Shown: positions 1 through 12,233 of the stretch, in pieces
Numbering within the stretch: the first letter of the stretch is position 1
How the letters are laid out: each line of letters starts with the position of its first letter
Source: Cyclospora cayetanensis
Lineage: Eukaryota; Apicomplexa; Conoidasida; Eucoccidiorida; Eimeriidae
Direction: 5' to 3'
Assembly (NCBI RefSeq): GCF_002999335.1
Contig: NW_020312557.1
Span: 124,001-188,000, forward strand
Length of the DNA: 64,000 nt
Notes under the pieces: generated by a model
Database searches by the model: none
What the model was told of the DNA's origin: nothing
The model's input: the letters and a program-made list of their open reading frames with translations, nothing else
Made by a program: the position numbers and the translations under genes

Positions 1-149
1 CTTACTTATTGATCAGACAGGCAGCAAGCCCGTTTAGTCTCCAGCGAATGTAACCAAAGAAGAACCTTCGATCTTATTATCGACAGATGCTTGCTTGTCG
101 CTCTGAAACTTCTTGCATCTGACTGGGGTGTCTGCTTGTGGCGCTTTAG

Positions 150-1762
150 GTGAGGGCTCGGGAGTTGTGCTTCTTGCTACCAGCTTTTGCACATCTCGAG
201 TCCTTCGCTGCTTCTTTAAAGCCAACGGTGGCTGCGCAGGCCTTAGAAGCTGCAGGTGACTCACAGCTCGCACATGTGCCGCCTCTCCTTGTGATCTTAC
301 GGATGGTTTTCTTGCGTGCTGCCTGTGTGCGTCAGCTTCGTATACGGATGGAAGTAATAGCTTGCCCAGCAGCTGCAACTGTGCGGGAGCGGGTTGACTG
401 TGCCCTGAGTTAAATGGTGGCTTCTTTTTTCGCAGGCGATCTCGATCTAAAGACTAACGCCTATGAGGGGCTGTGGCGCCGAGTCTGTGGGGCGTTGCAC
501 CGAGGCCAGATGCTGCATGCTTCACTCCTGCCTGCTTCTCTTCTGCTCCTGGAAAGACCGCAACTGATTCAGCACTTGCTGCGGGCGTGGACAGAAGCCC
601 TTGTTTCCCGCAGAAGCACAATGAACAAATACGTCACTTGGCACATTATGAAGTACGGGACAGCCCTGCTGCATCTCCCTAGATATGCTGCCGCCCAGTT
701 CGGAAAGTGCAGGGCCATTCCAGGGGTAGCTGATCTTAATTCCAAAAGAGTGTCACGTCGGTAACTTCGCTCGGGCATTGCGCTCTCGTGTGCTCACCAA
801 ATTGGGCAAACTAATATGCTTCAGAGAAACATTGATTTTTTCGGTTTGATGGAAAGACAGAGTCCCTGCCGTTACTGCTCACAGGGTGACCGGTCATACA
901 GCTTTCCTGTGCTCCTATGATCTGGTCTGCAGGAAACACCGCTTTATGCTTGCAGCAAATGCTTCGGGCGTCCTCGGCCACACAGGCCTGCCCCTGCGAC
1001 TTTGCAAGGCAATGTACGAGCTAGAACACCGGGTGGGTAGGCATATCGAGAAGCGCCAGAAGCCTGCACATTGACGCTTCTGAAACGTATATGGAGAATA
1101 CTTTCCCGTAGCCGCAGACAATAGGTAGATGCGCTTTATCGTGGCAAGTAATTTTTTCGTAGTACTCGGACGGAAGGCAGCCCTTCGTGACACCAAGGAT
1201 GATGGAGAAGAGGCCCATTGAGATCAAGTGGCAGAGCAGGGCGCATTGCTAGTTTACTTTTGCTAAGGGACTCGCGGCTCCCGGTGATTGCACTTTGTCC
1301 GACAGCGCTTGACAAATGTGTGCTTATGCGGATGCCTTGATACTGCTGGTGCAGGAGGGCTACCGAGTTGCGCCTTCCAGGCCGGAGAGCAGCAGCTTCC
1401 ATTTAGAAGTTGCTGCGGCTCTCGGAGACCTCGTGTTCAAACAGGAGGCGCAGGCGGGGCCTTTCTTGGTCGATCTTCTCCTTCCTGGGCAAATAGAGCA
1501 CCGACCGTCCGGGCACGCAGAAAACATGACTGCAAAATCTTCCTCAAACGCGGCATGCGGTAGCGGTGCTGCTGTTATTGCTGCCGAAGGTAGCATCAAT
1601 AGGGGATTCTCCAACGCTGTTGCAGGGGATAAGGAAAAGCCAAGTGGCTGCGAGAGCGCCAGCCAACCTGTACCGAAGCTCCATACAAAGGAGCACACAG
1701 CCCTCCAGCCCTGGGATCCCCGAAGACGAACTGAACGCGAGATTTTATTTTCAGTTGAGTAA
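150..1762 (+). CDS. 3' part of a multi-exon gene, possibly a RAP/FASTK-like protein (5' end outside window)
   Basis: Three or four plus-strand coding blocks look like exons. Block 150-255 follows an AG acceptor and ends in phase 1 at GCAG/GTGACT. It joins in phase to a block starting at 436 after a TTTTTTCGCAG acceptor (reads GDLDLKTNAYEGLW). A third block starts at 933 (KHRFMLAANASGVLGH). The last runs through 1316 to a stop at 1760-1762. The first blocks are leucine/alanine-rich helices. The last contains SSFHLEVAAALGDL followed by GPFLVDLLLP, which resembles the start of the RAP domain (S-x-FxxEV...L...G.FxVDI) of apicomplexan organellar RNA-binding proteins. The usual 'EVDGPSHF' core is not visible, so either the domain is degenerate or a further exon is missed. 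Family assignment is inference; the existence of exons is better supported than their identity. Confidence 0.35.
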
Positions 1763-2826
1763 AGCCACTAACTGACAGCTCTGGTCCATTGTATACGGTG
1801 TAGACTGTGTGGGGCAAGTGCTGAGCATTTCGGTTGAGCTGCGCCTACCGGAGGCAGCAAACTATAGGGCAGCAGTAAAAAGGTAGCTGCTGTGCTTCCA
1901 TAGCTGTATCGGTGCGTAGTCATACGTGTATGTATGAATCCCCACGTATACACTTACTTTCACAACCGCCTGTCCTAAAGAACACGAGCTGCACTACGCT
2001 CTGCCCATGGCTAGATCTACTTCAACCGCGACCTCAGTTCCGTCATGAGAGCCATGAACACCCCCGCCCGTACATAGCCAAATTGAAGCGTGCCCGTGGA
2101 GGCTTGTTTGCTGTTTAAGACGCGACCATTCGTAGAACCACAGCCGAGCACAGATGTTGCATCTGCGTTGCCGTCGTCCGCTCGCTCGACAAACATTGCC
2201 CAAATTGCTGCTCTTGCAAGCACGTCTATTGGGTACTCTAGAAGGTGTAGTGGGGAGCACAGTGCTCCCATATCTAGCATGCTCATTGCACAGTTAGTAC
2301 GATTCCTCACCCAGACTCTAACAGGAATTTGGGCTACCGTGTCCCAGCCAGATCAACTTGGTTACGGCTACCGGTTCCGTATAGCAAAAGAAACAACAGG
2401 GATGCAGCAGTCCAGGAGTAAAGCCGAACTGCTGCAGTATGAATCACAGATCTCGGTTCCCTAACTATCACCGATACCAGTAAAGAAAGAGCAGAGCGGC
2501 GCCCCAGTGGATACACAACATGCGCCAACCTCTGGTGCTAAAGCAGTCAAACTAGGATATTCCCTGCCTGACGCCTGCCAATGAAATTCCGGATTCAATA
2601 ATTCCCCCGCTTCCTCTAAAGGCCGAAACCTGTACGCTTACACGCATATGCTGCACAGGAGCCCTCGCTCAATGCAGCCCACACTGTGCTCTCTCGCTAC
2701 ATGTGATGCTTGTTAATGCTATACCGCAGATATTGTTAACGCAAAAATGCATCTAATGGAACTTATATTGGGCAAATCCCCAGAAATATCGATGCTGCAC
2801 CCAGAGTAAACGCCCTCGTCGTCGAG
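1763..2826. other. Intergenic region, no gene recognised
   Basis: About 1 kb between the end of the first gene and the 3' end of the MAT gene. It holds one plus-strand open frame (2090-2464) without recognisable motifs or composition bias. I see no RNA gene or mobile-element motif here. Confidence 0.4.
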
Positions 2827-5358
2827 CTACGCGACGGGCTTTTTGCAGTGGGAAAGATCCATTGGCTTCTCCCAAGCATACTTCTCCGGGCAACGCCCAA
2901 AGTGACCGTACACTGCAAGTTCCTTAAACAGGGGTTCCTGAGCACATCAAAACCCACAATGAACTCCATATATCGACAATAGTGCATCGACTTCGTTCAC
3001 ATCGGGTTGATCCTTAGACAAACTGTACAAGGGAACAAACACGAGGAATGTGAACAGGTAGACTCAACTGCACGACTCAAAATCAATCTCCAAACATGCA
3101 GTGCCCCATGTGATACAAAAACATAGAATCACCAGCCGCCAGTTCACTAGACACTTCATACGCTATGCTACATGAAAACGGAAGGCCCACTTAGCCCCTC
3201 CACCGTTCCCCCCCAATTTCCTTCCGCGCACCTTCAGGCGCAGGTCCCTCTGGATGACTCCTGGTCTGAAATCGAAATTCTCCACGATAATCCGGAGCAG
3301 TTGATCGTCCGTGTATCCACTAGCACAGGTGCCGTATGAGTCAACGAAGAGCGACAGGGGGGCCGCCACGCCAATTGAATATGAAACCTGCAGAGCCAAC
3401 AAGCAAGAGGTATAAAACACGCCTTACAAAAGCATAACTTGCATAAGTAAAAATCTGTCTCCCATGTGCTTATATGCATGCATCCTGGTATATATATACA
3501 CATATGTATCCGTCCACCACAAGACAGGAACCCACTGAATCCTTCTGCTGGGTGCTATAATCTGCACTCCCTTTCCCTCTCAAAAAGTTTTCCACGCTGG
3601 GCCCACGCGGAAATGTGAAAGGGTTTCATGGTTTTTTCGTTGCACTAACCTGCACAAGGCACCGCTTGCAAAAGCCATTGGCAACAAGAGACTTCGCTGC
3701 CCAGCGCGCTGCATAGGCTGCACTCCTATCAACTTTTGTAGAATCTTTGCCACTGAAAGCTCCACCCCCGTGTGCTCCCCAGCCACCATATGTGTCGATG
3801 ATGATCTTGCGGCCTGTGAGCCCTGCATCCCCATGCGGTCCTCCTATAACAAATCGCCCAGACGGGTTCAAATGATAAATGGTGTTTGCGTCGAGATATC
3901 GTTCGGGAACAACCGGCTTGATAACATGTTCAATGATGTCCCGCCTCAGCTGCTCGTTATCAACCTCGGGCGCGTGTTGCGTCGAAATGACGATTGTGTG
4001 CACGCGAACCGGCACTGGTTCGCCGATAGTGTTGTCATACTCAACTGTAACCTGCACCGAAACAACGACATATTAGCATATGCAACCACACAGATAATAC
4101 TTGATGCAAGCCCTAAAGCCCACTTGAACACTCGCCGCTAGCCTGCAGGGCCCCCGGCCCCGCACGGAGGCCTGCGATACCAGGATAGGTTCCTGGGAAC
4201 CAAAACGCCGGATGCACAGCCCTACAAGGCGACAGGCTCACACAAGCAGAAAGTGGAGAAAAAAAATAAAATGCATGAACCGGATACCTGAGTCTTTCCG
4301 TCCGGGCGGATATACGGCAGTATTCCGGTTTTCCGAACATCTGTCAGCCGCTTGCCCAGAGAAGTTGCCAACGAGTGGCTAAGCGGCATCAACTCTGGAG
4401 TTTCATCGCACGCGTAACCAAACATGTGACCCTAAGTAGTCAGGAAGACGCAACCGCAGCACACTCTGCACGGCAAACAGCTGTGTAGAACATGTACGCA
4501 TGCATCCAGACAGACAATGCGAGCGATACCCCTCCATGGGATAAAACATTATGGAACTCTAGGCCTATGGAGTTTCAGGGACGGTGGTGGTACGTTACTT
4601 GGTCGCCTGCTCCGATTTCCTCAATTTTTTTGTTAAGATGGACGGCCTGGGCGATATCGGGGCTCTGATCCTCGATTGCCACTACGACTTTCATTGTCTT
4701 GTAGTCGAGGCCCTTTGACTCATCGTCATACCCGATGTCCTGCGGCAAGACACACTGAAACCTTTGAGACCAAATTGCAATACCCGAACAGTCACATAGG
4801 GCTACCAGCGTGGTAAGAACATCATGAACAAACGGAAGGTCCCATACCCTAGCGCCTACTTGCTAGTCCGACAGCTGGGTGCACACTCCCCACGAGGGTG
4901 AATCCCACTCTGCCGTGTTTATCGTACCCTGCAGGTTTCCCGGATGATCTTCTCGTAATCCACGTTGGCATTGGTACTAATTTCGCCAAATATCATGACC
5001 ATTCCGGTCTTTGTGCACGTCTCACATGCCACCTGCGAAAACAGGCGAGCCAGGAAAAAGAATGTGACATGTTCTTAGCACTGGGTAACATGCACTCATC
5101 AAATGCTTCGAAGAGCGTCTGTAACTCCTGCACGGGGTCTCGTTCTTGTAACCTTGGAAACGATCGTTTTACGGTGTCAAAACAATTCATTCGATAAGCA
5201 AAGAATGATTTTACCTTGCTATTTGGGTCTTCTGCCAGACACGCATCTAGAATAGCGTCTGAGACTTGGTCGCAGAGCTTGTCAGGGTGTCCCTCATTCA
5301 CGCTCTCTGAGGTAAAGAGGAAGCGACCCTTCGAGGTAACAAGAGCGGTTTGCGCCAT
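2827..5358 (-). CDS. MAT: S-adenosylmethionine synthetase (methionine adenosyltransferase)
   Basis: Makes S-adenosylmethionine from methionine and ATP in the cytosol. Seven exons on the minus strand, all junctions in phase 0: 5358-5215, 5032-4928, 4739-4599, 4431-4288, 4051-3650, 3387-3232, 2937-2827. The product is 400 residues, close to the usual 380-400. Motifs in order: [20 protein letters not shown] near the N-terminus (ATP/metal site), [32 protein letters not shown] across the exon 3/4 junction, [35 protein letters not shown] (phosphate-binding loop), [13 protein letters not shown], and C-terminal [10 protein letters not shown]. Start: the ATG at 5358 gives the normal MAT N-terminus. 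Stop: TAG at 2829-2827. No catalytic residue appears missing and I see no sign of decay. Exons were assigned from family alignment plus GT/AG sites. Confidence 0.96.
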
Positions 5359-8100
5359 CTTTGCTCTCGAGACTAAAAATTATCCCACGAGAGTGGCAGG
5401 ATACACGAGACTCAACGAAAAGAAAGTTCAAAGACTGCGACAAGAACAAACAGCACACCACACTATGCCGACAGCCATGTGCGTGGCTGTGCGGCTCAAT
5501 CGCCCTCCGCAAAATGGACGGGTGGATCAGGCTCTTTCATACTCCAAGAATAAGTGATAAATACGCATTGGGGAAAAGAAGAGTAATAGCAGCGAGGCAA
5601 AAAGTTTAGAGGAGCCCCGTAAAGACAAATGTTGCAAGTTAACGACAATGGTGGCCGCGCATCGATCGAGCACGAAGCGTTGAGTGATGGAATGACCCTT
5701 CCATGATTCTCAGACATACCAAAAAATGCTAATATAAAAATAGGAGAAATGGGTGAACCGTGGTAAGCAATGTGAGGTAGAACCCTGTGGCGCCCAACAA
5801 CCGTGCGGGGCGTTCACTGCGTACGTCAAAGAATGGTGGCAAGAGATCTAAGAGCCATTCAAACAAAGATAATACCACCACTAGAACAGCAAGATAAAAA
5901 GCAGCACATTCTTTTTGCATTGTACGGGATCTCTAAACGAGAAAAATAAAGTCACCTGGGCCGACAACGTGCGAGCGGTAACGACTCGAGTGCGAGCAGT
6001 CAACGATGAGCAAAGCAGCTTTTTCAGGAAGACAGCCGAAGTATTAAAGAGGACGAATTCAAAGGCTGTAACCCGAAGCTCGCTTGGCGATTAATCCTTC
6101 GTTCACGCCGTGGGGCTGCCAGCCCGTGGGGCTTCTTGCGTTGGGTGTGGGCCGTTTGGCCTTACTGCAGTATGCGCCTTCGTGTGTCCTGGCTTATCCC
6201 AGTCCACATGAATGCACCCTACTGAAGATCTATCATTTACTATGTTCAACCTGACATATATGCGTGCTATTTTCATGAGCAAACTAGCCGGAAGCACTAG
6301 CAATTACACGTGACTGCTGAACACACCAACCTCCAGGGGTTTATTTCAGACCTAGCAGCAAATGCAAGCTAACATTTTCTTACTGTTTTAGGCAAGATTT
6401 CGGACACATTCTATCGAGCTACTCATGATGCTCTACAGTGCTGAAAGGATTGTCTGACTGAAGACCCCGCCGTTACATGCTGGCGCCTGATACATCATTA
6501 TCTCGACTGTCAAGTACGCACAATGCTTGCTTCTCACACAGAACCTCGAAGCATAATTTTCTTTTTTTGTCAGGGCTCTGACATATGCGGATGGAATTCC
6601 TCCAGATTAGGCGAAGGCGTCAATAATCAACAACTATAGGAAATACTGTGTAAAGTATCCAGCTCCTCAAGTCTGCAGCTGTGGCTCTGGTTGGATAGCA
6701 ATTATAAAAGTTAGGGGATCTCCCCATAGATATAGGCCTAGCTGCCAACCTAAATCCTAGGTCAGAATATTGCTGTTGACAGAATGCTGCGGGTGTCAGG
6801 AAGCAGCATATGCCCCTGCTATTATGCCGATTTAAAGGCTCGAGCGGGCCAAGATACCCCTAAAGACTTTTTTCTGGATATTTAGCTACGAGTAAGCAAG
6901 GAATCGAGTTATTGCTTTGTCCGTTCGAAGACTATATTGCATAGTGCAACAATTTACCAAAAGTGCTCTAAAGAGGCACCTTCAGCTTCAATAAGAATAA
7001 GAATTTCATTTAAAATTGTTAAGCGATTCATAAAAGAAACCTCTCTTTCCGTGCCCGCTCTTCTTAGAATTTCCAGCTTGCCAAAAGAAAGACAATTAGA
7101 GTGCGCGTAATCAGCCTCTAAGGACCTCAAACATTCACAGCTAGTTGAACATGGCCAATTATGGCCCGCACGCCCACAACATTGCATCAATACAACTAGT
7201 GCAGCAGAATGTATTTAGTAGCTTTGCCATACCTGTACATCGAGGGCAACACAGTGCAGGATACCCAGATAATTCACTCACTATTGCCACTGTATAGGCA
7301 AGCAGAGACGTGAAAATAGTGCATTCGAGACAGGTCGAACCACTACGGGGAAGTTGATGGAAAGAAAGACACACACTGGTCAATACCGAATGGGGGACCA
7401 AACCTACACAACCGCGGCGGCCTGATGGCTCGCTGTAGCCGGAGCACTGAAATGTGTGAAATTCTGCTGCCAGGAAACACAACACAAGCCTAATGTGAAA
7501 TGTGGATCGAAGCATACACCACTTCAGCTGTGCCCAAGCGCCTCACAGAGCAATGTCTGTGAACTCCTACAGCGAACAAACTTAGCATTGTCGAGTTTGC
7601 TGACTCAAAAAAGGCCCGTTCATGAATATACAAACAGCATTTCGGATAGGGCCAGAGCGATAAATCTTGCCGTGGAGAACAAGTTAACAATCACGACAAA
7701 ACACGATTGCGACAATATCCGAAAACGCATATACGTATTTCAGGGCGAACATGAGCTCCGGAAGGCTAAATAATCAAGAAACGTGAAAAGTACACTTTAT
7801 GGCGAATAGTGCTGTTAGCCAAACAAAGCCGTACATCCTTCCAACAGCAAACAAGATGGCAACTGCCTCTCTACAAACCAATACGGCTGGCGTTCTCCAC
7901 CCCTTTTCACTAGCTACTCAGGCCTAGGGTGTCCTCGACCCTCAGGTAGCCTAGAATTCTGCACTTTTACAGCTCTATCTGGACACTCCGCCTCCACACG
8001 GGTCGGTTGCCTGCGCGGCAGAGTCTACGAATGCTCTGCAGACTTTTGATACTTTTGCAAAGCCAATATCAATAGTTCTGGAGCCGTCCCAGCTTTAAGG
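5359..8100. other. Gene-poor region upstream of MAT
   Basis: 2.7 kb without a convincing gene. The first few hundred bases upstream of the MAT ATG should include its promoter, but no defined element is visible. Short open frames (for example 7456-7773 on the plus strand) show no family motif. The segment may include further eroded retroelement sequence next to the 8-10 kb remnant. Confidence 0.4.
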
Positions 8101-9730
8101 AAAATCAATCAAATGGGAAAGATATGTGGCTGTTGGGGAAATCGCAAGTGCTCCTAGCCATTTGGCTGCAAACATCTTCAACTTGTCACCCAGTGAACCT
8201 TATAAAGTGTGCTGCGCCACATATGACCACGTCTTCAGGGTCCAAATTCACAGCCAATAGCAGCTCGTCATACTTTCGTACGCGTCTCTCCTGCGTTTTG
8301 CACATACATTCTCGTGCACTAACCGAATATCCTTACATCCACCCGCTACTAAGGGTGGCTGCTTACCCCAAACCTCCAGGTCCAGACTTTGACCTAAGAG
8401 GGCCTCTTAAGTATGGACCAGGGATGCGAGGGAGCATTGGGTAGGCAGGGCACATACGCCACGTTCCGTTGTTTCTTCAGAATCGCACCGGGGTGAACCC
8501 GTAGGCGCTAGTCCATTCCTGCATTTGGCTCTTCTCAACGCATAATCCGCCCGCCGCTCGTTCCTCTCTTCCATGAGGGCTTTGATGCCGCGGAGCTAAG
8601 CTTGGGGGTGACACGGTGATTCGCTAATTCTGATGCTCTGGACGACCAGCGAAATTCCATCCGGCTAATAGCTCGTCCTTCTTTAGCACATCTCCTCACT
8701 CCTCCTCGATATTTGCCTATTCCTGCTGTTCCTCGGCGAAGCCGTCAGTCGTATCCCATGATAAAGAGCGAGTCGCAGAGCCACTACGGCGCGAGGTATG
8801 CTCAGAGAGTCTTCTCCTACTCCTTCGCTGGGCTGCCCGCATACAGACTCGGCGTCACCTTGTCAAGACACCCACCCTGACCCCGTCATCATAGGCATGA
8901 TATGCGTTATTGTGGATACCAGGAGCTGCTTCTTCCTAGCAGTTCCCGGCATGATAGCCTCCACAGACTGCCTCTGTGGCAGCACGCGCACCTTTCGATA
9001 CTTCATTCGGGTCATACCTAAGATTACATCATGCTGCGCGCTCCAACACACGAGTGACAACCCCGATGTTGTTACCCATGTCCAGATTTGAATTGTCAAT
9101 TTTGCTGCTGTAGACTTCTCAATGTCTACGGTCTGCCACCCGTAGGCACGTCTGAGCCTTAGGGACTGCGCTAAACATTAGACACGGGGCCGAATGTACT
9201 TCTGAGCCGTCTTTTTTGATTACAGATCTACTTCATGCGTAGTGTCAAGAGACGTCAGCGATAAATTACCATGAAATTGAGCTTGTATTAGCATATATCT
9301 GACCAGTGAATGGTTTTCAACTGTGGCGCTATTGTGTCTTCATAGCCCCCTTCACTCCGCCGCAGCCCGCTATGGCCCTTGCGGATTCCCTGATGCATCT
9401 TCTTTGCTTGCTAAGCAGCTTGCTTCCGCTAGGTCCAGTCCCGTCGCTCAAGTTCTCTGGCTTTCGTATGCTCTTGCAGTTCCTAAATGACATGTCCAAG
9501 CCTCCCACAACACCAGTGGGTGCGTTTTGGGGGGCTGTGTGAAGCTGCTTAGGAGCGATAGCTTCCGGCGTCCCTGTTTTCCCATGCACGTTAGAGTGTA
9601 GCCTAGGACCGATCGACACACTCTTGACGCCCAAAGGTTCTAGATCCCAACTGGGGTTTTTCAAATCAGCCAACGACTCAGGTATTGCGATCTCTTGCTC
9701 CTGAAACCTGAAGAAGTCCTTCCTTCGCAA
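8100..9730 (-). mobile_element. Highly decayed Ty3/gypsy-like remnant on the minus strand
   Basis: Two signals. First, the reverse complement of about 8300-8450 resembles plus-strand 39050-39210, inside the better preserved element near 35-39 kb. Both contain the run ACCCTTAGTAGCGG followed further on by GAGAATGTATGTGCA or a close match. Second, the minus-strand frame at 9030-9013 reads DVILGM, preceded by CWSAQH and followed by TRMKYRKVRV, like the 'DVILGMDWL..Y' segment downstream of gypsy retropepsins. No intact pol domain is left, and reverse transcriptase is not recognisable between the two signals, so the copy would be internally deleted. The boundaries are arbitrary. Confidence 0.35.
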
Positions 9731-11040
9731 AGTTCACACTGGTGTGTCTGATGGGATAGTCGTTGGCCATCCTGCGACCACCTGACTTGACACTTTGTAG
9801 ACCTGAGCAAAATCGTTCATAAGTAGTAATTCGTCTACATTGTGGCTTTGGAGAACCCAAGATGCACTTTAAATCTACTAGTGCTTTGGTTTTATTGCTT
9901 CAGCCTCCGCATCTCTTCCCAAGGCTAGAGTTTCAGCTGATATGTGCTTATTCGGTGAGCCAGGAGTTATGGGAGCGTGTGAACTGTAGTAACCCTTGCA
10001 GGCGACTAAAACCGCATGCACCAACAGAGTCACCATTGACGTCATCTTTTTTTGGCTGCGCAAGGAGTAATCGCTGCTACTCAGCCGCGGGGGACAACGC
10101 TAGGTGTATATCCAACCAGCTGCTAAAGTCATCAAGTACATGCCCGTCCTTACTCCATAATGCTGTTCTGGCCAGCACGACCCCATCATCCCATTCATAA
10201 ACATCTTGACTGGTGAAATCCTATGCATTTCTATGAGCTGTGGAGCCACTGAGTACCCATCAATTTGTAGACCGTCTTCTGCCGCCCCGGTGGCCGTTGC
10301 GCCACCGTCAACTTCCATCGGCAAAGGATTTTAGTCTCCAAGCCTATTGCAAGAGCAAAGCAAATAGTTGACTTGCCATATGAGTCAACTTAAGCCAAAT
10401 ACCTGCTGTAAGGAGACTTGTAATTGCACTTAATCCATAGCAAATGGATGAGAGAGGAACTGCTGCATTTAACCGTGCGGCGCTGCAACGGCAAAGCTTG
10501 ATCCCCGCCCTCCGTAGGGAGACACTTTACTTTGGACTCAATAAACGCTTGGGAGATACCAATAAGCTTTTTTCACTAAATCTTCATCTCCCGTGCTCCC
10601 GCCTCTCAAGCTTCCACATCAAGAGTCAAGGACAGCTAGCGTGTGCGCTGCATCGAGGTAGCGGTACTTTGCAATTGATCGAACATATTATTAGACAAGT
10701 CGAATAGCCAATTCTGAACTAGCTTTCAGTCAGATAAATGATGTACGGAATTTGTGATGCGGCTAAGCTAGCTGCAGCCGGAGCCCGCGCACATCCACGG
10801 CCGCCTTGTTTGGCCTCTCGTCTTCGTCTGCTAGTACGTGTGTTCCTTCCCTTCGGTTGCTTTTCACTGGTTGCTACATGCGCTGCCTCTTATCTGCATT
10901 ATTTAGCTTGTCTCAGCTTGCTAGGGGAGTAGCGGCAGGGCAGGAGCTCCTCCGGGGACCTGCAAGCAGCTGGTCTTGTGGGAATATACGAGACGCGATG
11001 CCATGTCTTTGTACTGAGATGGGTTATGTACAGTTGTGAA

Positions 11041-11410
11041 ATTCCTCATTTAGGCACTTCCTGTTCCACGAGTTGTATTTAACTAAGTAATTTCACGGAG
11101 CTGAGGACTTGGTTTGTCTGCTTGTGCATCTTATTTGATTTGGAGTACAGTCAGCTCAATATTACAAAGATTCAACGTTGCGTGAGTGTGCATTAGACGC
11201 GATGGGCAATTGGCTGTGAGTGCGCAGTTTCGCCCACCTTAGCTATCCTCTTCCCTTAATGTCGGGATCCCTGAGAGGCAGGGATAGGGGAGGAAGACAG
11301 TTCTTCTGGGAAACACTAAATTGCTTTTTAATAAAATTTTGCCTTCAATCTGGGGGCAAGTGTCTCTCTAAGGCAAAATATGGAGCATTGTAAAGCTAAC
11401 GATCGGAGCT
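11041..11410 (+). repeat. LTR-like diverged repeat, copy 1
   Basis: This stretch aligns by eye, in the same orientation, with 40261-40650. Shared features in the same order are GCAC..TTCCT, GTGTGCA(T/C)TAG, ACC(C)TTAG.T..CC(T)TTTCCC, TTATGTC.GGA, AATA.(A/C)TTTTG and AGTGTCTCT. Similarity is well below identity, so these would be old copies. Given the nearby gypsy-like coding remnants, a solo LTR or LTR end is the likeliest reading. The ends are not defined. Confidence 0.35.
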
Positions 11411-12233
11411 GGCGCACCAAGAGGGCTGCTCAAAGCTATTTAAAATAGCTTAACAAATTGCGGCGCATCGGGAGGCGTAAGCGCCACATTGAATGGGACA
11501 TGGCACAGGAGAGCCATGACGCTTCAACGCTGCTGAGTTTTCGAACGAACCATACACAGATTTCATGATAAACTATGCAATATCAAGGCCTAATTCAGTT
11601 TTTACAGATCATGTCCTAAAAAGCGTGAGTTCAGGCCACCAGACAACCCGCGATTGTTCGGGCAGAGTACAGAAGCAAGCCACGCCTCTTTCTTTCTGCC
11701 TCTCCATCAAGCCGTTTACCTTGGAATTGTCTTGCTGACAGGCTTGATAATGATAACCTGGTGAAAGGCGAAGTTATCCTCCTTGCAAGAGCAACTCTCA
11801 TCCAGGGTCCTTTGCTTCATGGCAGAGCACTGTGTGGGGAACTCATTGGTTGCTTAGATCTCTTGCGCGCTGGTTCTAGCATTTTCAAAAAGGACATGTG
11901 AATCCACTCTTAAACGTTGAAATTAACCTCGTTGCACCCTTTCTCTTTACTTATTTGGCTCTATTTTTTGGGCAACTATCAGTGCTGTCAACGTTGTGCC
12001 TCTGCAATGAACGGTAAACAGCTGGAGAGCAATGTTCTGCGACTTACATAGCAGACACCACCAGAAATAGAGGACATTTAAATATTCAAATACTTCCTGT
12101 TTGTCTTCGTGAATCAAACATCTCCTGGTGCTTCGATAGGAGTCTTCTGCAGTTTTCGCCTGGTGGCATCGCCCGAACGTCTATTGCTAGGTGTATGTAG
12201 GACAGGGGGTAACATGTAGCCGAGCTGTACAAA

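Noticed and set aside
34..378. 114-codon minus-strand open frame at the left edge
   Set aside because: It has no ATG at its start, has low-complexity composition, and overlaps the better supported plus-strand exon at 150-255.
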